From NCBI GenBank assembly GCA_003550325.1, contig QKWP01000693.1, forward strand, positions 110,806-174,805: DNA of 64,000 nucleotides. The letters run 5' to 3'. Shown here in pieces: positions 11,541 to 21,068 of the stretch. Under the pieces are notes generated by a model. It saw only the letters and a list, made by a program, of their open reading frames with translations. It was not told the origin of the DNA and ran no database searches. A program made the translations under genes and the position numbers. Numbering within the stretch: the first letter of the stretch is position 1; the number at the start of each line of letters is the position of its first letter. Source of the stretch: Gigaspora rosea (taxonomy: Eukaryota > Glomeromycota > Glomeromycetes > Diversisporales > Gigasporaceae).

Positions 11541-13177
11541 TATAATTGCAAATAGTCAATCAAATCGCCAAGATCATGTGTTTTATATATAGAATAAAAC
11601 CTCAATAAATTTGATTTTATTTGGAAAATACTTGAAAATTTGGATTTATTTAGGTTCAAATTTTTACGTGTCCCTGATATTGGATTTGATTTTTACAGGG
11701 CTATCCCAAATTTCCGGGTCGAATGCGTCGATCTATAGCAAAATTATCAGCTGGATATTTTTTCTTAATGATTTATTAGTAAAATTTTTTATGATATTGG
11801 GACAAAATTGATCAATTCCTATTCAGCCGACCATGATTCCGATGCACTCTGACGTCTCCCGACCCGAAATTTTGGGACCCCTGTATGAGTTTATTAAAAT
11901 TGACCAACAAAATTACATAGCGATAGTAATATGTTATACATCCATGATTTATGACTGATTTATGCCGATCACATGTCATTTTAAAACTTATACCGATCGA
12001 CACGACCGCACTAGGGATGGATTAGTCCGTATGGTCCTAATAAGACCGGTCCATTAATGCTTTTTGATCCGGTCCCGAAAAAACGGTTCTACGATCTTTA
12101 ACAGTCCTATTAATTAGCTACGTATTTATGAAGCCCGGTCCGGACTGGTCTCAGGTACGAGAACCAGTTAACCATAAGACCGGTTAAAAAACCAGTTCTT
12201 ATTTGGTTTTTTAAGGACCGTTTTTAAAATAAATTTTAATAATTTTAATGGCTTCAAATATTTCGCTATCATAGTTTTACATTTTTTTCACCTAAACCTT
12301 TGACAGTAGTAAATGAGTAATCGAAAACAAAATAAAAGAAATACTATAAATCGTTCAAAATTAATCGTTAATCGTTATTTGACATTTTGCGAAACCCTAC
12401 AAGTACACATAAAAACCAAAGTTCAAATATTGAGTTCTACAACAATTACGATAGTTAAAGTTGGAAATATTGAAGAGCTAAATATAAAAACTGAAAATTA
12501 TCTTATCAAGATTTATACTGTAATTTGTCAAATTCATCAGAATACGAAATATGACGACCAGGAAGAAGTACGGCTAAAAATATTATTTTGTTATTTAAAT
12601 TAAAAAAAAAATTATTATTATTAACGAATTAGAATTAACATACTTGATATGAGTGACGAAAAGTAAACCATTTTACTTATTATCATCGCAATGATATCTA
12701 CCCCTATAAGAATTAGTGGTACTATTACTGCAATGATAATGAGTGAAGTTATTTACAGGCTTTTCCTTTTTGTCACTCATATTATTCCACTTTGCACTTT
12801 TAATTCCTTAAGAAATGCTGCGACACGGCAAAATTTGACGCGATCACTAGTAAAAATAATCCAGAGATTCAGGAATAAGCAACCTAACAAGCAAAAAACA
12901 AAAACAATTGCATCTATAACAGAACAACTAAAAACTAAGATTGTTTATGTCATAAGTAATATTGGTCGTACCAGACGTTGTGGATATGCAATAATACTAA
13001 AGTGAACTAAATTATAATTATCGATGGGTTATTGTTTTTAAATACTTGTGCATTGTCATTCTCTCATTAAACGATAAATTGCTCATTATAATAAAATTTA
13101 AAAAATATATATTCTATCTTTATTAAGATATAGTATTAGATTTTTACATAATTTTAATACAGTAAAAAAGATATTGG
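11541..13177. other. repeat remnants and two weak reading frames
   Basis: This includes a one-ended element with a GGACCGGT/ACCGGTCC motif (12014-12225). Two ATG-started frames on the plus strand follow: 12313-12603, 96 codons with CETLQVHIKTKVQILSSTT, and 12691-13005, 104 codons. Neither resembles a known family. Their position just inside the ACCGGTCC end could make them remnants of that element's content. I would not call them genes without transcript data. Confidence 0.4.
12014..12225. mobile_element. single hAT-like terminus with GGACCGGT motif
   Basis: The end TAGGGATGGATTAGTCCGTA resembles the TAGGG/CAGGG termini elsewhere in the window. It is followed by about ten copies of GGTCC, CCGGT or ACCAGT-type motifs in both orientations. 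No matching right end was found, so this is a truncated copy. Confidence 0.5.
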
Positions 13178-16100
13178 CTAAGAATCTAAGAAAGAAATTC
13201 TTTTCCAATAGTTGACATATAAACTAACTAATTTCACATCAATTTTTTGACAATTAGAAAGTGCTAAACTACGACTTGATGATTTTTGTGTTTCAAATAA
13301 GGGTTCATGTTTTTCGCTCTTATCTGATGACTCACTCATAGCCTTTTCAAAGAATCCCGATAATGCAGCTACTGGATTTTTATCTACATTTTGATATTCG
13401 GGAGTATTTAATAATGTATTCAACCATTCTTTATTCGAAACAATCTTAAAATCTATTCCACTTTGTTGTAAAGATTTTAAAAATTCATTCCATGTGACTT
13501 GTTTCGGATTAAGTATATGATTAACTCGAACATAATCACCATCATTAACAAAAGATGCACCTAAGGAGATATCGACAATACTTTGAGATGCAACGTCAAC
13601 AGGAATCCAGTCAACATTTGAAGAATATGAATCTGGCATAATTTTCATAATTTGTGCACCTTTTATCATAAGTGGAATATGTTCTCGAGTATTCCAAACT
13701 CCCGTAACTGAATCACCACTAACTTGTCCAACACGATGAATATCAAGTTTAAAACCGATTTTTCGTGACCATTCAGCGCATACATTTTCAGTAATGAATT
13801 TTGATAAACCATATCCATTAAGCATTGCATTTGAAATATCGTGAGGTAGTTCATCCTCTTTAACATTGGTCTTTGATCCAATAGTTGTACTGATACTTGA
13901 TGTAAAATTAAAATGAACATTTTTATGATGAGTATATGCTTCACGGGCGAGCATAAGAAGGTGAACGGTTCCAGCAATACTATCACGTTCAAAAGCTTCA
14001 ATTTTGCTATTAAAATCTAATCTCCAAGCGACATGGTAAATTTGTGTTACTTCTTGTGCAAGTTTTGAATAAATCCTTTCGGTTTGTCCAAATTTCGAAT
14101 CACTCAAATCACTTGGTAAAATAATAACACGTTCCTTTGATAAAAATGAAGTATCTAAACTACGTTGCTCAAACGAACCTTTTAGTCGGGACCATCCATG
14201 GTTTTCATCTGAAGCTCTCACCAAACAGTAAACTTTAAGTACATTTGGATTTTTCAATAAATCACGAAGAATAAAAGAACCAAGAGATCCAGTAACTCCT
14301 GTCATAAGAACCGTTTCACCACGTTCTTCATTTATGACTTCATTAATTTTATTAAAGTTACCCACGGGAGGAAATTTATCAGTTGTACTATATTTTTGAA
14401 TATAAGAGTCCACTTCATTTTTAAGAGCTTGTAATTTTGCTTTAAATTCATCTTCAGCATTTTGACTTTGTGGAGAGCTGATTTTTAATAATTCTTTTAT
14501 CAGATACTGTGTAAGACTTTGGAATGTATTATATTCAAAAATCACATCATGAGGAAGGTTGATAACCGGAAATTGTTTTTGAAGTATGGCTCGTAATTTG
14601 GTTGCAGATAAAGAATCTAAGCCAATAGAAAAGAATGATGCTTCGCCATCGTCAGTTAGTGAAAATGAATCACCAATAGCTGACTTAAGAGAATCTAATA
14701 TAATGGATTTTACAGAATCTTCATTCCATTGATTATTAGAAAATGAATTATTATTTGTAACGATTTTGGCATTTACAAAATTATCATAAAGCATTTCAAT
14801 CTCTTCTTTAAATTCTATTTCAACTTTTTTACGTTGAACATTATTTTTTAGGGTTCGAGATAATGTTTTTCCTTCAAAAGGTAAGATATAAACCATTTCA
14901 TCAAAAATTCGTGAATGTGATGGACAGTCATTATTAGCTTGATGTATTAAATCAAAGATACTTTTGGTGACATTTAAGAAAGGAGCCATTTTGATATTTT
15001 CATAATCGAGTTCTATCAAAAGACAATTGAATGGTCTATTAAATCCAACGACGACTACTTGTTTAACAAATTGATTAAGACGAATTGTATCTTCGATAGG
15101 TAATGGATTTGTTTTTTCTCCAGTACTATGAACAATTGTATCATCAGCTCGACCAAGAAAAATATAAAAGCCGGAACCTTTTGGAGTTTCAAGGAAGAGA
15201 TCTCCCACTTTATAATCACCATTTTCAGTATTTCCTTTAATATTTGAAAGGGATGGAGTTCCTTTTTTTACAACTAATTCTTTCGCACCATTAAGAAAAT
15301 CATTTCTTTCTATCCATCTTATGTTACTTTCTGGTATTGCCAATTTCATTGCATTCCATGGGATATTAGGTAAAGAAGAATTTTTAGATGTTTCCATAAG
15401 GATTCCTGTCTCAGTTGAAGCGTAAACAGTTTTGATATTAACGCCGGATTGAACAAGTTTTTCACCTATTTGAGGCGATAATGCAGCACCTGCATAATAT
15501 AAAGAACTTAATTTTAATAAAGTTTTAATTTCCTCAGGATTATTTTTATAAATTTGTTCAATAGTAGCAGGTAAGGTATAAAGAATATTAGCTTTAGATT
15601 GATCTAAACTATGTAAAATTTCGTTTACTAAAGGAACCGATCCTGAAACGATTGGAAATACATATACAGCACCAGGATAAAAAATAATGGATGCTAAAAC
15701 ATTCATTCCAAAAATATGAAATAATGGACCATTTGTTAAGATAATATCATCAACTTTATTTCTTTGTTTCGCAAACAAGAAATAACGATTGGTGAGAGGA
15801 ACTAATTTAGGAAATGAAGTTGAACCGGAACTATGAAAAATGGCGATAATTTTTTCATAAGGATCATCATCTTGTTTTAGAACAGGAGCTGAATGATCAA
15901 TGTTTTCATTCTTTAAATTGTTAGGAATTTGAAAAATTTTAAACTTTTGCGAATGTTGAGAACCTAATTCACTTTGCACACTTTTTGAGATTTTTGAAAG
16001 TTGGGAATCATAAATGAGAATACGCGATTTAGATTCTTGAATTAAGTGAATCAAAGCAGGTTCGGAATTTCGAGGACTAAGGAATAAAATTGTAAAGCCT

Positions 16101-16363
16101 AATTTCCATAAAGCCATAAAGTTATACAAGTATTCAGGGCCACTTAATGATAAGAAGCTAATTACGCTGTCTTTCTCCAAGTTTTCATTTTCCAATTGTT
16201 TATTCCAATAGTTAGCATATTTATTGATAATAATATCAAGGTCTTGATAATTGATTTCTTCATATTCCACACCATTTGGGACCATAAGAATTTTTTCTTT
16301 TGGTCTAGTCGATACGAGATGTTGAAAAACTTCTAATAAACTTTGGTGTCCGTGATGAGACAT
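13178..16363 (-). CDS. adenylate-forming reductase (A-T-R architecture)
   Basis: This uninterrupted 1061-residue protein has three domains in the order of fungal carboxylic-acid/aminoadipate-type reductases. The AMP-binding domain (about 1-530) has core motifs HSSGSTSFPKL (177-187), YASTETG (314-320), VGDLF near 386 and GRADD...GEKTNP (404-420). The acyl-carrier domain has the phosphopantetheine serine in GLDSL (Ser584). The NAD(P)H-dependent thioester-reductase domain has TGVTGSLG (688-695), a TSS segment near 821 and YGLSK (Tyr851, Lys855). The family activates a carboxylic acid as the adenylate, loads it on the carrier arm and releases an aldehyde by reduction. There is no condensation domain and no signal peptide, so a cytosolic NRPS-like reductase is likely. 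The substrate is unknown; lysine biosynthesis (LYS2) is a possible but unproven alternative. It stands alone with no cluster partners. Confidence 0.93.
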   Translation of the reverse strand: MSHHGHQSLLEVFQHLVSTRPKEKILMVPNGVEYEEINYQDLDIIINKYANYWNKQLENENLEKDSVISFLSLSGPEYLYNFMALWKLGFTILFLSPRNSEPALIHLIQESKSRILIYDSQLSKISKSVQSELGSQHSQKFKIFQIPNNLKNENIDHSAPVLKQDDDPYEKIIAIFHSSGSTSFPKLVPLTNRYFLFAKQRNKVDDIILTNGPLFHIFGMNVLASIIFYPGAVYVFPIVSGSVPLVNEILHSLDQSKANILYTLPATIEQIYKNNPEEIKTLLKLSSLYYAGAALSPQIGEKLVQSGVNIKTVYASTETGILMETSKNSSLPNIPWNAMKLAIPESNIRWIERNDFLNGAKELVVKKGTPSLSNIKGNTENGDYKVGDLFLETPKGSGFYIFLGRADDTIVHSTGEKTNPLPIEDTIRLNQFVKQVVVVGFNRPFNCLLIELDYENIKMAPFLNVTKSIFDLIHQANNDCPSHSRIFDEMVYILPFEGKTLSRTLKNNVQRKKVEIEFKEEIEMLYDNFVNAKIVTNNNSFSNNQWNEDSVKSIILDSLKSAIGDSFSLTDDGEASFFSIGLDSLSATKLRAILQKQFPVINLPHDVIFEYNTFQSLTQYLIKELLKISSPQSQNAEDEFKAKLQALKNEVDSYIQKYSTTDKFPPVGNFNKINEVINEERGETVLMTGVTGSLGSFILRDLLKNPNVLKVYCLVRASDENHGWSRLKGSFEQRSLDTSFLSKERVIILPSDLSDSKFGQTERIYSKLAQEVTQIYHVAWRLDFNSKIEAFERDSIAGTVHLLMLAREAYTHHKNVHFNFTSSISTTIGSKTNVKEDELPHDISNAMLNGYGLSKFITENVCAEWSRKIGFKLDIHRVGQVSGDSVTGVWNTREHIPLMIKGAQIMKIMPDSYSSNVDWIPVDVASQSIVDISLGASFVNDGDYVRVNHILNPKQVTWNEFLKSLQQSGIDFKIVSNKEWLNTLLNTPEYQNVDKNPVAALSGFFEKAMSESSDKSEKHEPLFETQKSSSRSLALSNCQKIDVKLVSLYVNYWKRISFLDS

Positions 16364-16929
16364 TTTGATTTGATTATAGGAATATAAATTTATATAGTTT
16401 GAGTTTTATAAAAGTTTTTTTTTTATAAAAAATTTGAGTCGCGATATGGGTTTTTTGTTCGTATTTACATTCGTGAAGCATGGTAATTTATAATATTTGC
16501 TAACGGTCAAGGAAAATTTAACAATCCGGTTTCCGTCCGCTCAGGATAAATTTTTAAGGCCTGAGTTTCTTAACAAGCTCCTTATGGAAGTAAATTCATA
16601 AATCCGGATAAATTATAGCCGAATTAAATACGATCCGGATAAATTATGAAATTTCTACCGACTATAGATGCGATCTGTTATCTATTTTCGGCCCAATCAG
16701 ACCTAATTTAGGCCAAAACAGATAACGTACCCTATGATCATCATTAACATTAGAGTTAGGGTTATGTAGTGAAAAACTTTAGAGATAGGTCGATATTTAA
16801 TTCTAATTACTAATACCCAAGAAACAAAACTGACATATCGTCGCGGAACCCGTTGAAAAATACTTGTACTATGGAATTGATTCACAACAATAAAGATGTA
16901 ATTGCAAATTATGTATACATTAAAAATTG
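16364..16929. other. 5' flank of the reductase gene; GGATAAATT motifs
   Basis: A TATATAAA-like box on the minus strand lies at about 16385-16396, only about 25 bases before the ATG, so it may not be the core promoter. Several ATCCGGATAAATT-type motifs occur at 16590-16645. No gene is seen. Confidence 0.4.
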
Positions 16930-17700
16930 GTGAATAACGGTAAATTGGCAAATAATCGCGTGCAGCCGGCACGTGTAGCTGGGTGGTCGGTCAACTAAGT
17001 AAATCAAAACTATATGTAGACATAGTATCATGTTATCGAATTTTGATGTAATAACGATAATGACAATATTAATTTATAATACAATATTTAGATGCAGGGC
17101 CTTTACTACTAAAAATTAGCAGCTCAAATTTTGAGTAGATCGATAGAAGACCTCTACAATACTAGTTACAGAGCTAAATTTTATATTTACTTAAAAAAAA
17201 TTTTATTGCCAGCTTAAATTCGTCGAGATTATCCAAACAATAATATAGATAAATTAAGTTGGAAAAAAAAAATCGTTTTCATATATAATTTAAAACCCGG
17301 TTCTGTAACTTTGTTACTGAGATAGGAAAGAGTGGATTGGCGTTGAAACTTACTGCTAAAAAAGAAGAATGAAACCTGTGCATCTAAAAAAAGGCAAGAC
17401 GATTTTTATATAGTTACATGTAAGCTTATATATATGTCATTGATCAAAAAGTTTTTAAGTATTAGTGGACCAAATATAGTTTTGATTTACTTAGTTGACC
17501 GACCACCCCCAACGTACCCCCAACGTGTAGCCAATCATTTGTCAAAATTACCGTATTCGCCAAATAATGGTGTTATCCGGCAATTTATGATCATGATTGG
17601 TAGGGAGTCGCTCGCTAAATTTTAATTTGAATAAACATGATTACGTCGTAAAACACATGAAAAAATAACAATAAGAAATTTTTTCATGGTCATATGAGTT
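16930..17700 (+). repeat. dispersed repeat, copy A (split by a MULE-like insertion)
   Basis: Sequence before 16979 and after 17532 aligns co-linearly with 45240-45475. Shared landmarks include GGCACGTGTAGC, CAATCATTTGTCAAA, GGTGTTATCYGGCAATTTAT, ATGATCATGATTGGTAGGGA and CATATGAGTTTGTCGGATAA. Identity by eye is about 85%. The 543-bp segment in between is absent from the second copy. Confidence 0.85.
16980..17522. mobile_element. MULE-like non-autonomous element, 9-bp TSD
   Basis: The insert is flanked by ACGTGTAGC at 16971-16979 and 17523-17531. The related repeat at 45280-45288 has the same 9-mer once, which is a paralogous empty site. The inner ends form a perfect inverted repeat of about 34 bp beginning GGTGGTCGGTCAACTAAGTA. 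The outer few bases differ: the left end is TGGG and the right end is TGGGGGTACGTTGGGGG in inverse sense. A 9-bp duplication is typical of Mutator-like elements. There is no transposase inside. Confidence 0.85.
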
Positions 17701-17757
17701 TGTCGGATAACGGTATTTATTTATCCCCAAGAATTAGTTACAATTCCCCAATTCTAT

Positions 17758-18530
17758 TGTAACGGTTGAATTGGGAGAGCGGTAAAACAATATAGACAAT
17801 AGTGCCAATTTAAAACCCCAACCGATTACGGGAAGGACGTTTTAATAAAATCGAATGGGTGATCAATAAAGATTTAATGAAAGATAAATCACTAGAGCAC
17901 AGCGATAGATTAAGACGCTGACGCCGGTGATGCTAATATGGGGGTTTATTGATTTAATTAAAGGATAGATTAATTTGATTATATCAGGTGAATCGGGGTA
18001 AGTTCGACACGAAGTTCAAAGGTAAACGGGAGTCACGCGAACAATTTAAAGGAATTAACAAAACTAGTCACACGAAATTCGAGTTATTATAAACAATACG
18101 AAGTTACAAGTCAATTCAGTCCGTCGAATTGAGTCTCGCAAGGTTTATTAAGGTTAAAGTCGAATTCAAAAGATAAGGGTTTTACTTTTATTATTATTGC
18201 ATTGTTTAAATTGAACGTGGAACTTAATGATGGCCTTTATTGAATTTGAAGGGTTTATATACATTTTGTGGGGTTAGAGCGTTTACGCTCTTTTTGAGCG
18301 TATTCGCTTTAATTTGAGCGTGTACGTTCTTTTTCGAGCGTATACGCTCTAATTTGAACGTATACGCTTATGGCGCGGTATTTACAAGTTTGTGTAATCG
18401 CGTATACGCGATATTCTGAGCGTATACGCTCTTGCATGGGTTAAGCCACCAAGCCCCATTACGTTATTTGTATACATGATTTAAAAATAATTACAACATA
18501 AAACTAAAATAAAAAAAATAATTCGTCACA
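17758..18530. mobile_element. solo LTR, 4-bp TSD
   Basis: The segment starts TGTAACGGTTG and ends ATTCGTCACA (the TG...CA rule) and is bordered by CTAT on both sides (17754-17757, 18531-18534). The interior has no coding sequence and contains a dense palindrome cluster at 18280-18435. It is read as a solo LTR left by recombination. Orientation is undetermined. Confidence 0.6.
18280..18435. repeat. GAGCGTATACGCTC palindrome cluster
   Basis: About seven exact or one-mismatch copies of the 14-bp palindrome GAGCGTATACGCTC occur within 155 bp, including GAGCGTTTACGCTC, GAGCGTATTCGCTT and CGCGTATACGCG. The spacers are mostly short and T-rich. It is the least AT-biased patch of the surrounding 2 kb. 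Confidence 0.85.
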
Positions 18531-18823
18531 CTATCAACATACAAGTAACTCTTGATATAAGAAAGACTAATTAAACTTTGATATAAGAAAGTTAAAGCCA
18601 AAACCAATCAAAATAAATTCACACGATATAAAGAAAGGTACTAATTAACTCTCAAAGTTAAAATGCGGGAATCTAATTTACGTTGAAATTGGTGACTATT
18701 TATTTTAAAATAAGTAATGCATCAATCCGATCTTATTTTCAATTAGGCTTAAACAAACACCTATAAGCTAACTTTCGAGTTTCCATATATATCTTTTATC
18801 TTTTATAAGTACAGTGCCTCAAC

Positions 18824-19759
18824 CAGGGATGGTAAATGACTTTAAATGACCCAAATGACTCGAATGACAAATGACCAGTCATTGGTCATTTCACGGCCCA
18901 AATGACTTAGGAAGGTCATTTAACTCTGGTTAATCGATTATCTAATACTTTTAGCCAATCAAAATTGATTATTGTTCTTCGTAAAATAAAACGTTGCTAG
19001 AAGCTATCTAATAAAAATTATTGTCGTGGCTGAAGCTGGAAATTTTAATTATTTTAATATGAATTTTCAAAAATTTTTTTGGGCCTTTTGTTAGGGGTTA
19101 GGTATAGATAGGGTTAGTTTTAAAATAATAAAAGAGTATAAGTGGATTTTGGTAGGGCTTATATTTTTAAATCAAGGTCCCTAATTTCCAGCTTCAGCCA
19201 TTTCCAGCTTCAGCCGCGACATTACACATGATAAATAACTGAATCATTTGATGAATTTGTATTTTGACTAAATGACTAGGTCATTTCCAAACCGGTTGTA
19301 AAACGACATTCTAAATCGAATCATAAGATCAGGTATGAAGTGATTAAAAAAAACACTAGACAAAAAAATAATGTATTTACTTTTTTTAAAAAAATAAAAA
19401 AAAAGTTCGTGAATAATAATTTACCGATTGTAAAATGATATAAATCATTTTCGAATTTACAAATGGCATGTTAATTAATAATCGACGTGAATTGAGAAAT
19501 GATGCGAACATATGTATTATTTAAAACATGCATTATACAAGTCTTTTCGTGATCGGTAGGATGTCAACTCTATGCAAAATGACCTAATGACCAAATGGTC
19601 CCGGTCATTTGGAAATGACCATGGTCGTTTGGAAATGACCATAGTCATTTGGTCACGAGTCATTTCCAAATGACCCAAAATTTGAATGACCTCAAATGTG
19701 AGGTCATTTGAGGTCATTTGAAAAATTGGCAAATATGACCAAGTCATTTACCATCCCTG
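18824..19759. mobile_element. non-autonomous hAT-like element, AAATGACC-motif family
   Basis: The TIRs are CAGGGATGGTAAATGACTT and its inverse. The flanking octamers GCCTCAAC (18816-18823) and ACCTCAAC (19760-19767) match at 7 of 8 positions. About 100 bp at the left and 190 bp at the right consist of AAATGACC/GGTCATTT repeats in both orientations. The interior is non-coding and includes an imperfect inverted pair AGCTGGAAATT / ATTTCCAGCTTCAGCC near 19030 and 19190. Confidence 0.85.
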
Positions 19760-19767
19760 ACCTCAAC

Positions 19768-20849
19768 GGCCATTTGCTATTTTAGCGTTCCATTGACTAT
19801 ACCAATACAACATTTGTTTACAAATGAAGTCATTTGTGCAAATCCTGCATTTTTTGTTGCAACTGCTGCTTTTTCATCGATAATATCTACAAACATGACC
19901 ATCGCGAGTTTTGCTCTTTGGTGGTTTGTTTAAATGTCCTCTTTGAGGCATTATTGTATTATAACAATAACCGAATATTTTAAAAATAAAATGTTTTGAA
20001 AAGTTGAACGAAATTTTTTTTTTTTTTTGAAAGTAATATGCAATATTGATATCGTTATTGTGCACAGTAATGTTTGCAGTAACGATAATGTAATAATGAA
20101 CCGATTTCATGAAATGGGATCTCCAAACACTCCCATTTCACTTTCCGATTTCAAAATTTTGAAGCACAAATAAGATGTTTCAAATTCCTATTTATTTTCA
20201 AATACGTTACTTTTTTTTAACTTTGAAACCCATTACTTGTATCTACAACACTTTGTTTACAAAATATATAGAAGGGAAATATTGAATAAGGAAAAATCTA
20301 GAAAGTGCCCCCAATGTGCTAATAACAAATTCCGAGTTAATCATTTTTTGATAGAAGTGCAACAGGGTTTACCTTAGTAAAATTTCTAAATATAAAAATA
20401 GGGCACAAAGTGCACGGGGCAATTTCTAGTCCTGTTCTTGAATAATTATCATAATGTAGATAAGCTATATACAACTTCATGCCATTATTGTATGCAAAAA
20501 CCATTGTTAAAGAAAGTAAGAATATGGTAGTATGAATTAGATGTTCGATTTATTTTATATGATTTTTAAAATCACAAAAAATCTGCTTCAATTTAAGATC
20601 ATTGATAGAACAAGACCTGAATGTACTCATGCTCCGGAATTTTATGTTAGCAAAATCTCCGATTCTCATATAGTACAGAGGCCACAAAGCGCAAAAACAA
20701 TTTATTGTCAGTTGTCCCAGAATTTTGTAACACCATTTTTAAATATTAAGTTCGGGCCGGTTTTGATTCGAACATTAATTAACATTTGTCATCCCAGTTG
20801 GATAAACACGTCAGATAAATATGGTAGCTAATGTTTCAAGAGCATTTAT
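19768..20849. other. no supported gene; possible small TA-flanked MITE
   Basis: A short inverted pair GAAAGTGCCCC / GGGGCAATTTC bounded by TA spans about 20300-20428 and may be a Tc1/mariner-type MITE. A 96-codon ATG frame at 20541-20831 has no recognisable domain. Otherwise the stretch is AT-rich spacer. Confidence 0.4.
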
Positions 20850-21021
20850 TAGAGTGTTTCAGAGTTGACTTATTTCATATATAAGTAGGAGTTTGAAAAG
20901 TCCTTTTTATTTTGAAGAAAATATACGATCGTAAAAGTATTCATGATTATATAAATAAGCTTACAAACTAAATAAATAGGATTTAATTTAAGAACTTGAA
21001 TATTAGCTCTGAAACACCCTA
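20850..21021. mobile_element. small hAT-like MITE in the kinase 5' flank
   Basis: The left end TAGAGTGTTTCAGAG and the right end CTCTGAAACACCCTA are inverted with one mismatch. Flanking octamers show only weak similarity, so the duplication is not secure. The right end lies 47 bp before the kinase ATG, so the element would supply the proximal promoter or 5' UTR. Confidence 0.6.
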
Positions 21022-21068
21022 CTCATTAAAATACGCTCTGTAAGAAATAAATCAAAGAAACGAATTTC

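Noticed and set aside
17434..17625. 63-codon plus-strand reading frame
   Set aside because: It spans the right end of the MULE-like element and the dispersed repeat; the proline-rich part is translation of the TIR.
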